In this document: piece by piece, positions 34,385 through 40,315 of the stretch
Position numbering within the stretch: position 1 is the first letter of the stretch
Layout of the letters: every line of letters starts with the position of its first letter
Assembly (NCBI RefSeq): GCF_900105415.1
Contig: NZ_FNSM01000001.1
Location: 7,758,001-7,822,000, forward strand
Direction of reading: 5' to 3'
Length of the DNA stretch: 64,000 bases
Origin: Streptomyces sp. TLI_105
Lineage (GTDB): Bacteria > Actinomycetota > Actinomycetes > Streptomycetales > Streptomycetaceae
The notes under the pieces: generated by a model
What the model saw: the letters and a program-made list of their open reading frames with translations, nothing else
What the model was told of the DNA's origin: nothing
Databases searched by the model: none
Position numbers and translations under genes: made by a program

Positions 34385-34410
34385 GGCAACCGAAGTTGCC
34401 ATTGTGGCAA
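34385..34410. promoter_or_regulatory. overlapping inverted repeats upstream of the cupin gene
   Basis: GGCAAC-CGAA-GTTGCC (34385-34400) overlaps TTGCCA-TTG-TGGCAA (34396-34410). Both dyads are perfect. They lie about 70 bases before the cupin start and could be an operator; the regulator is unknown. Confidence 0.4.
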
Positions 34411-34550
34411 GCCCTCATGGCGCCCGCCGTGAGGGGAACGAGGTCCCGGCGGGCGTGACTGCCGCACAACTGCCGCCGCCGAGTGCCGACCCCGCCTGTC
34501 CGGCGTACCTACGCTCCTGACTCCCAACCACCGTGAGACAGGAGTACGTC

Positions 34551-34793
34551 ATGGAGAGTCCGACGCGTAGGGCGGCCGCGGCCGGTGCCGCCGCGTTGCT
34601 GGCCGCGGGCCTGGTGGCCGTGGTCGGTGCCGAGAACGAGTCGGCGCCGGTCCGGTCCGACCGGATCACGACGGTGGCCCAGCTCAAGGAGGGCATCGGG
34701 GTCGCCGCCGAACTGGACCGCCAGGACGGGGCCGCCGAGATCGGCGGCAACACCGGCGGCCAGGCGACGCTCACTTCCCGCACCGCCTGCTGA
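34551..34793 (+). CDS. small secreted peptide precursor, unknown function
   Basis: 80 residues; ATG after AGGAG at 6-base spacing. An N-terminal signal or membrane helix (RRAAAAGAAALLAAGLVAVVG) is followed by a soluble 48-residue tail whose only Cys is the C-terminal residue (TLTSRTAC). The next gene starts 9 bases later and encodes an eight-Cys protein, so the two are probably one functional unit. No family recognised. Confidence 0.6.
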   Translation: MESPTRRAAAAGAAALLAAGLVAVVGAENESAPVRSDRITTVAQLKEGIGVAAELDRQDGAAEIGGNTGGQATLTSRTAC

Positions 34794-34802
34794 GTCGGGG
34801 AG

Positions 34803-35276
34803 GTGACCACCGTGGGCGGAAACGAGCCGGTGCAGACGTGGTGCCCCAGCGGCGAGGCGCACACCCCGGAGTCCGTCGTCCTGGGCGTACGGTCCGGGCG
34901 GGACGGGAGCGTGGTCTACCTGGCCGATCCGGTGCCGGCGTCCGAGGTGCTCGGCGATGTCCCCGCGGACATCGAACCGCGCCGTATCCTGCGCTTCGCC
35001 TCGCACTGCGTGAGCGACTGCGTGAACCGCCGGGGCGCCGACTGCACGCTGGTCGAGCGCGTCATGGCGCGGCCGGTCGCGCGTGAGGGCGGCTCCGTCC
35101 CGCGGTGTCACCTGCGGCCCCGGTGCCAGTGGTGGACCCAGACCGGCATCGCCGCGTGCCTGCGGTGTCCCGCGGTCGCGACCCGCCACCGCGTCGACGA
35201 CACCCTGGCCGAGCTGGTGGCCGACCCGGCCACGACGCAGGAACAGCTCGACGCCTGGATCGCGGCGGCCGACTGA
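34803..35276 (+). CDS. eight-cysteine protein, possible metal or Fe-S binder
   Basis: 157 residues from the GTG at 34803. Cys at 14, 69, 73, 81, 102, 108, 119 and 122, giving a C-x3-C-x7-C cluster followed by C-x5-C-x10-C-x2-C in PRCHLRPRCQWW and AACLRCP. No signal peptide. I recall similar Cys-patterned proteins in other Streptomyces but cannot name a function. The spacing could hold an iron-sulfur cluster or zinc. Follows the small secreted peptide gene; both are closed by a terminator at 35296-35328. Confidence 0.6.
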   Translation: MTTVGGNEPVQTWCPSGEAHTPESVVLGVRSGRDGSVVYLADPVPASEVLGDVPADIEPRRILRFASHCVSDCVNRRGADCTLVERVMARPVAREGGSVPRCHLRPRCQWWTQTGIAACLRCPAVATRHRVDDTLAELVADPATTQEQLDAWIAAAD

Positions 35277-35295
35277 GCACTCTGCCGGCCGCGCC

Positions 35296-35328
35296 GGAGG
35301 CCCCCGCCCCACGCGGTCGGGGGCCTCC
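35296..35328. terminator. bidirectional terminator hairpin
   Basis: GGAGGCCCCCG and CGGGGGCCTCC form an 11-bp perfect stem with an 11-base loop between convergent genes. Confidence 0.75.
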
Positions 35329-35369
35329 GCGCGCTCCCTCTCCACCGGCCGGGGCGGGGCTCCGGTGCC

Positions 35370-36272
35370 TCAGCCGAGCTCCGCCGGATCGCCGGTGGGG
35401 ATGTCGAGCCGCTCGGCGAGGCTGGTGAGGGCCGTCCCGAGGGGGAGACCCACCCGGGAGAGGGCGTGGCGGTCGCCGCGGGTGGGGTCCCGGTTGATGA
35501 TCAGCACGGGCTTCCCAGCCTGGGCCGCCTGGCGGACGAACCGGAGGCCCGACATCACCGTGAGCGAGGAGCCGAGCACCAGCAGCGAGGCCGCCTCGTC
35601 GACCAGCCTGCGGCAGTGCTCGACCCGCCGGGGCGGGACGGCCTCCCCGAAGAAGACCACGTCGGGCTTGAGGACGCCGCCGCAGTGCGCGCAGGGCACC
35701 ACCTGGAAGTCGCCGACCTGCTCGTCGGTCAGATCGGCGTCGCCGTCCGGGTTGATCCCGGCCCCCACCGGCCGGAAACCCGCATTGGCCTCCTCCAGCC
35801 GCCGCGCGAGCTCGCGGCGCGGGCTGTACGTGCCGCAGGAGAGGCAGACGACCCGGGCCAGACTGCCGTGGAGCTCCACGACCTCTCCGCTGCCGGCGGC
35901 CTGGTGCAGACCGTCGACGTTCTGGGTGATCACACCCGAGAGCAGACCGTGGCGCGCGAAGGCGGCGACGGCCCGGTGCCCGGCGTTGGGCAGCGCGCGG
36001 CCGAAGGTGCGCCAGCCGAGATGGCTGCGCGCCCAGTAGCGGCGCCGGGCCTGGGCGCTGCCGGTGAAGTCCTGGAAGGTCATCGGGGTGTGCCGGCTGA
36101 GGCTTCCGCCCTGACCCCGGTAATCGGGGATGCCGGACTCGGTGGAGATCCCCGCCCCGCTGAGCACCAGCACACCGCCGGTGTCCAGCGCGTCGACGAC
36201 CGGCCCCAGGTCCGTCGTGGCCGGCGGCAGGTCCTCGTCGGGGGTCCAGCTCAGAGTGGGACGCATGCGCAT
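35370..36272 (-). CDS. SIR2-family NAD-dependent protein deacetylase
   Basis: 300 residues. NAD site GAGISTESGIPDYRG, TQNVDGLH, catalytic His in VELHGSL, zinc Cys pairs in VVCLSCG and PCAHCGG, and LKPDVVFFGE plus LGSSLTV complete the sirtuin signature. The longer zinc module (about 140-190) is typical of actinobacterial class U/II-like enzymes. ATG at 36272 or 36266; the ribosome site is weak. Acts on acyl-lysine in cytosolic proteins. Confidence 0.95.
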   Translation of the reverse strand: MRMRPTLSWTPDEDLPPATTDLGPVVDALDTGGVLVLSGAGISTESGIPDYRGQGGSLSRHTPMTFQDFTGSAQARRRYWARSHLGWRTFGRALPNAGHRAVAAFARHGLLSGVITQNVDGLHQAAGSGEVVELHGSLARVVCLSCGTYSPRRELARRLEEANAGFRPVGAGINPDGDADLTDEQVGDFQVVPCAHCGGVLKPDVVFFGEAVPPRRVEHCRRLVDEAASLLVLGSSLTVMSGLRFVRQAAQAGKPVLIINRDPTRGDRHALSRVGLPLGTALTSLAERLDIPTGDPAELG

Positions 36273-36472
36273 GCCGCCAGGGTACGAAACGACCCCCTGG
36301 TTCGCGCTTCCACCGCGAACGGGGGCCGTGGTGCGGCCGGGACTCCGTCGAGGCCGAGCGGAGGCCGCGGATGGCGACGGGGACGTCACAGGCCTCGGAG
36401 ATCGCTTGACCGTGACCTGGAGCGTGAGACGACGGCGCCTCTGCCGAGCTGGAACGAGGAGGGGCAGGTCGC

Positions 36473-36616
36473 ATGTCCGTGAGCTGCGTGATTCTCGACC
36501 TCGGGGGCGCGCTGGAGATCATGCCGGAGACGGGATGGGCGCGACGGTGGGAAGAGCGGCCGGGACGGCCGCTCGGCGGTGTGAGCGAGCGGATGCGAGC
36601 CGTGTGGTGGCCGGCG
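36473..36616 (+). pseudogene. 5' remnant of a HAD-like hydrolase gene
   Basis: After a strong ribosome site (GAGGAGGGG) the frame starts SCVILDLGGALEIMPETGW and RRWEERPGRPLGG, which is the N-terminus of haloacid-dehalogenase-like proteins (xVIFDLGGVLE). Homology stops near VWWPA, and the frame runs into the terminator hairpin at 36619-36659. The rest of the hydrolase is missing. It lies in a 390-base space (36273-36662) with no other gene. Confidence 0.5.
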
Positions 36617-36618
36617 GC

Positions 36619-36659
36619 GTCGGTGCCCGGCCGGCCCTCAGGACCGGCCGGGCACCGAC
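36619..36659 (-). terminator. terminator of the vWA-domain gene
   Basis: A 16-bp perfect stem (GTCGGTGCCCGGCCGG with its complement) and 9-base loop begin 4 bases after the stop codon of the minus-strand gene. Confidence 0.8.
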
Positions 36660-36662
36660 CCG

Positions 36663-37703
36663 TCAGTTCATGAGGAGGAGCCGCGTGTGGGAGACGAGCT
36701 TCCGGTTGACGCTGGTGCTCTGCACGAAGATGGTGAAGTCGTCGTTGTGGTCGGGCTTGACCCGCGTCTCCACGTCCGGCAGACCGAGCAGGGCCCGGGC
36801 CTGCGGCCCCGTGTACACCCGGTCCGTCTTCTTCTCCAGCACCGCGATCTGCTTGCGCGCCTGGATCTTCTCCGTCTTGCTCAGCTGGTAGAACGCGCAT
36901 CCCGTGCGGTACGTGTGCCCGGACTCGATGACCCACTCCCGGATCCCCGCGTCACGGGCCACCGGGATCAGCTGGTACTCCGACGGGTTCGCCGGTGTGA
37001 GGCCGGCCGCCTTGATGGTGTCCTTGTTGACCGCCTCCGCGCCCGTGGAGAACACCGCCCGCGAGCCGCGAATGCCCTTGGTGCGTCCCACCATGAACTT
37101 CTCGGTGGCCTCGCGGATGACCTGCCCGGCCTCCTCCAGGCCCTGGGTGCTGGTGGCGTCCCAGACGGCGATGTTCTCCTTCGGGAAGCCACAGTTCATG
37201 GCCTCGCGCTTGCCCATCTGGTCCGGTACGAGGACGGCGAGGGTCCAGTTGTCCTCCTGGGCCGCGATCATCTCGGCCATGGCGGCGACCAGTTCACGCG
37301 CGGTGCCGGCCGGCGCGTCGGGGCAGCGGTGACTGGCGTTCTCCTGGCCGTCCGTCAGGACGAACGTCAGGAAGCTGTGGTCGCCGTACAGCTGGGCGGT
37401 CTGCGCCAGCTCCCGCTGCGACTTCAGCGCGGCGGCCAGCAGCGCGGTCATGCCGCCGACCCGGTACAGCTGCTTCAGCGAGGGCATCCGCAGCACGTCC
37501 TTGTCGTAGATGACGCACTCCACCTTGTCGGCGAAGACGTACACCGTGACGCGGGTCTCCTGGTCCAGCTCCCTCGACCGGCGGGCGAGGTAGGCGATCT
37601 GCTGGTCCGCCACCTCCACGACCTTGCGGCTCAGGTGCGCCATCGACGAACTGGCGTCCAGCACAAGGGCGACGTGATTGATGTAGTTCTGGGTTCCGGA
37701 CAA
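36663..37703 (-). CDS. von Willebrand factor A-domain protein
   Basis: 346 residues, starting at the TTG at 37703 behind GAGGGGGAAGC; no nearer ATG or GTG precedes the conserved SGTQNYINHVALVLDASSSM. MIDAS motif DASSSM is at the start of the vWA domain (about 8-200); LTDGQENASH is the later metal-site segment. The C-terminal part (about 230-346) has no named fold that I recognise. Streptomyces homologues are common. No signal peptide, so probably a cytosolic metal-dependent scaffold. Partner unknown. Confidence 0.85.
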   Translation of the reverse strand: MSGTQNYINHVALVLDASSSMAHLSRKVVEVADQQIAYLARRSRELDQETRVTVYVFADKVECVIYDKDVLRMPSLKQLYRVGGMTALLAAALKSQRELAQTAQLYGDHSFLTFVLTDGQENASHRCPDAPAGTARELVAAMAEMIAAQEDNWTLAVLVPDQMGKREAMNCGFPKENIAVWDATSTQGLEEAGQVIREATEKFMVGRTKGIRGSRAVFSTGAEAVNKDTIKAAGLTPANPSEYQLIPVARDAGIREWVIESGHTYRTGCAFYQLSKTEKIQARKQIAVLEKKTDRVYTGPQARALLGLPDVETRVKPDHNDDFTIFVQSTSVNRKLVSHTRLLLMN

Positions 37704-37803
37704 GACAGCTTCCCCCTCTTTCCGACTGGATGCTCCTACCGTCTCACCCACCACTGACAATCGGTCCCGGCTCCCGCACCGGGCGCGGAGCCCACCCTTC
37801 CGG

Positions 37804-38658
37804 TCACTCGGGGCGGTTGAAGCGATGCGTCGCCCACAGCAGGGCGACGACGCCGCCGGCCAGGAGCAGGGCGGCTTCGAGGGGCAGGGGCGGCTGCCGG
37901 CCGGCCCACTCGATCCCCGCGGTGGCGGCCTGGTCCGGTACCCGCAGGGCGATGACGCGGCGGAGGAGGTCGACCGCGTACGCCAGGGGGTTGACGTCGG
38001 ACAGCGCCCGGGCCCAGGCGGGCAGGGCGGTGAGGGGGAAGAAGCCGCCGGAGAGGAACAGCAGCGGCATCATCACCAGGCCGAGCAGGGTGTGGAACGT
38101 CTCGGCCCTCCGCAGGCTCACGGCCAGGGCCAGGGCCAGGGAGGTGACGGTGAAGGAGGCCAGGACCATCCCGGCGAGAAGCAGCGCCAGGAGCACCGGG
38201 TCGTAGGGCAGGCCCGCCACGCCGGCCAGGCCGAGCAGGACGGCGCCCTGGACGGCGGCGGTCAGGGTGCCGCCGGCGCAGCTCCCCAGGAGCAGGGTGG
38301 AGCGGCGGACCGGGGCCATCAGGAGCTCCCGCAGGTAGCCGCTCTCCCGGTCGGTGATCAGACGGATGCCGACCATGATGGCGGGCGTCTGCACCGTCAT
38401 CATCAGCATGCCGGGGAAGAGATAGGCCTGGTAGCCGACGCCCAGGGAGGACTGGGGGATGAGGGCGGCCAGTCCGCCTCCGAGGATGAGGAGGTAGAGC
38501 GCGGGGTGCAGCAGCATCAGCGCCGTGTGGGTGCGCTGGCCGGCGAGGCGCAGCAGATCGCGGTGGACCAGGGCGTGGACGGCACGCAGTTCGCGCCGCA
38601 GCCGGGTGGTCCGGTCGCCGCCGGTCGCCTCCGAGGACTCCCAGGCGAGGGCGTTCAT
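37804..38658 (-). CDS. ABC-2 type permease of the lanthipeptide locus
   Basis: 284 residues with six transmembrane segments (from HTALMLLHPALYLLILGGG to ALLLAGGVVALLWAT) and the DRESGYLRELLMAPV coupling segment typical of DrrB-type ABC-2 permeases. The ATG overlaps the ATPase stop. With the ATPase it probably exports the finished lanthipeptide or gives immunity. Confidence 0.92.
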   Translation of the reverse strand: MNALAWESSEATGGDRTTRLRRELRAVHALVHRDLLRLAGQRTHTALMLLHPALYLLILGGGLAALIPQSSLGVGYQAYLFPGMLMMTVQTPAIMVGIRLITDRESGYLRELLMAPVRRSTLLLGSCAGGTLTAAVQGAVLLGLAGVAGLPYDPVLLALLLAGMVLASFTVTSLALALAVSLRRAETFHTLLGLVMMPLLFLSGGFFPLTALPAWARALSDVNPLAYAVDLLRRVIALRVPDQAATAGIEWAGRQPPLPLEAALLLAGGVVALLWATHRFNRPE

Positions 38659-39773
38659 CGGCCACCGCCCGTCTTCGCCGCGGCCGTGGCCGCGTACGGG
38701 GCGGGGCGAGCGGCCGCCCGGCCGGGTTGCGCGGCGTCGAGGCTGCGGCCGGTGTGGTGGAAGAAGACGTCGTCGAGCGTCGGCGGGGTCGCGGAGGCGG
38801 CGTTCACCGCGATGCCACCTGCCTCCAGTGCCGCGCACAGTCGGGGGATCCAGGCGCTGCCGCCCGGGACCCGCAGGGAGACGCCGCCCGCGTCGACGGT
38901 GACGGCCCGGTCGGGCGGCAGCAGGCGGCGTACGACCTGCTGTGCCGCCGTGTCGTCGCCGGTGCGGAGCACGACCAGGTCGTCTCCGATCGCGGCCTTG
39001 AGCGTCTCGGGCGCGCCCTGTGCCACCAGCCGGCCGTGGTCGATGATGGCGAGGCGATCGCAGTTCTCCGCCTCCTCCAGGTAGTGCGTGGTGACGAAGA
39101 GGGTGCTGCCGTGCCGCTCGCGCAGCGTACGCAGATGCTCCCAGACCTGGGCCCGGGCGTGGGGGTCGAGTCCGGTGGTCGGCTCGTCGAGGAACAGCAC
39201 GCTGGGGGCGTGCAGCAGCTGGCGGGCGATCTCCAGGCGCCGTCGCATGCCGCCGGACAGGGTGCGTACGGGGGAGCGGCGCCGGTCGGTCAGGTCGGCC
39301 GTCTCGAGGACCTCGGCGGTGCGCCGACGGGCGTCGCGGCGGGACAGGCCGTAGAGGCGTGCGTGGATGTGGAGGTTCTGTTCGGCCGTCAGGTCCGGGT
39401 CCACGGCGCTGTGCTGGAAGAGCATCCCGACCCTGCGCCGTACCGCGTGGGGCCGGGCGAGGACGTCGACGCCGGCCACCGTGGCACGACCGGCCGTGGG
39501 GCGGGCCAGCGCGCACAGCATGGCGATGGTGGTGGATTTGCCCGCCCCGTTGGGGCCGAGGAACGCGAAGGTCTCGCCCCGCTCCACGTCCAGGTCCAGG
39601 CCGCTCACGGCATGGGTGGTCGTGCCCTCCGGTCCGGGGTAGCTCTTGACCAGACCGCGCGTGCTGATGGCGTACGCGGACTCGGGAAGGTCTTCTGGGG
39701 CGGGCGGGCTCGCCGGGGCGGCCGTCCTGAGGGCCGCTGGGGCGAGATCGTCGTCGCCGGCGTGTCGCTGCAT
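38655..39773 (-). CDS. ABC transporter ATPase (DrrA-type) of the lanthipeptide locus
   Basis: 372 residues. Walker A GPNGAGKSTT, signature LSGGMRRRLEIAR, Walker B LFLDEPTTGLD, switch His in VTTHYLEEAE. A DUF4162-like C-terminal region is typical of DrrA drug/peptide exporters. It follows the precursor gene after a hairpin (39866-39900) and overlaps the permease gene. Confidence 0.93.
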   Translation of the reverse strand: MQRHAGDDDLAPAALRTAAPASPPAPEDLPESAYAISTRGLVKSYPGPEGTTTHAVSGLDLDVERGETFAFLGPNGAGKSTTIAMLCALARPTAGRATVAGVDVLARPHAVRRRVGMLFQHSAVDPDLTAEQNLHIHARLYGLSRRDARRRTAEVLETADLTDRRRSPVRTLSGGMRRRLEIARQLLHAPSVLFLDEPTTGLDPHARAQVWEHLRTLRERHGSTLFVTTHYLEEAENCDRLAIIDHGRLVAQGAPETLKAAIGDDLVVLRTGDDTAAQQVVRRLLPPDRAVTVDAGGVSLRVPGGSAWIPRLCAALEAGGIAVNAASATPPTLDDVFFHHTGRSLDAAQPGRAAARPAPYAATAAAKTGGGR

Positions 39774-39865
39774 GGGTCTGGTCCTCGTCCGGGGGTTCGC
39801 CGGGGCGGCCGCCCCCGGCGTGACCGACCACGCTTCGGGGGCATGCTGCCGTTCCGGTCGTGATT

Positions 39866-39900
39866 CCGGCCGGCGGCTGCCCGGGACAGCCGCCGGCCGG
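39866..39900 (-). terminator. stem-loop after the lanthipeptide precursor gene (attenuator)
   Basis: CCGGCCGGCGGCTG and CAGCCGCCGGCCGG form a perfect 14-bp stem with a 7-base loop, 15 bases after the precursor stop and before the ABC genes. It probably lets abundant precursor mRNA end here while some transcription continues. Confidence 0.7.
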
Positions 39901-39914
39901 ATGTGGTGCCTGTC

Positions 39915-40070
39915 CTAGGCGCAGCTGATACCGATGCAGACGGTGTTGAGGAGGGTCAGCAGACCCACGCACTCACACGTCTCGCCGTACGGCAGTCCGT
40001 CGACGCCGACGGGCTCGGTCTCCGGAAGGGCGTGGAGGCGGGCCAGCAGTTCGAGGTCCTGGTTCTCCAT
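39915..40070 (-). CDS. lanA: class IV lanthipeptide precursor, venezuelin-type LanA
   Basis: 51 residues; ATG behind AAGGAG. The leader has the amphipathic LELLARLHALPETEP helix used by class III/IV enzymes. The core (31-51) has four Thr/Ser (T31, T39, T43, S49) and four Cys (C32, C34, C45, C50). As I remember the venezuelin precursor VenA, its core is the same or nearly so and its leader very similar. The LanL enzyme is encoded immediately upstream. Expected product: a globular four-ring lanthipeptide. Confidence 0.93.
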   Translation of the reverse strand: MENQDLELLARLHALPETEPVGVDGLPYGETCECVGLLTLLNTVCIGISCA

Positions 40071-40212
40071 GGTTTTCTCCTTCTCTGAGCTGGCGGCAGC
40101 ACTTTTCTGCCGCTCCACCCGGCATCCGGATCGTCCGGCGCCGGGAGTCTGTGGGGAATGTCCGCAGGGGGAAGGCCGGGACGACGGCGGACGCGTCGGT
40201 CCCGTTCGCGGA

Positions 40213-40268
40213 GCGGCTCGCGGCTCGCGGCTCGCGGTTCGTGGTTCGTGGTTCGTGGTTCGTGGTAC
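40213..40268. repeat. heptanucleotide tandem repeat upstream of the precursor gene
   Basis: Eight contiguous 7-base units: three GCGGCTC, one GCGGTTC, three GTGGTTC and one GTGGTAC. It occupies the 245-base space between lanL (stop at 40316) and lanA (start at 40070), where the lanA promoter should be. Unit number could vary by slippage. Confidence 0.85.
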
Positions 40269-40315
40269 GCGGGGGAGGGGCGGGACCGCTGCGTCAGGAT
40301 CCCGGCCCCGGCCGC

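Noticed and set aside
36473..36673. Independent small protein gene
   Set aside because: Similarity to HAD N-termini followed by abrupt loss and a terminator hairpin indicates a remnant.
40213..40268. Extended precursor peptide frame through the heptad repeat
   Set aside because: A longer frame starting at 40319 exists, but the ATG at 40070 has an ideal ribosome site and matches the known precursor length.
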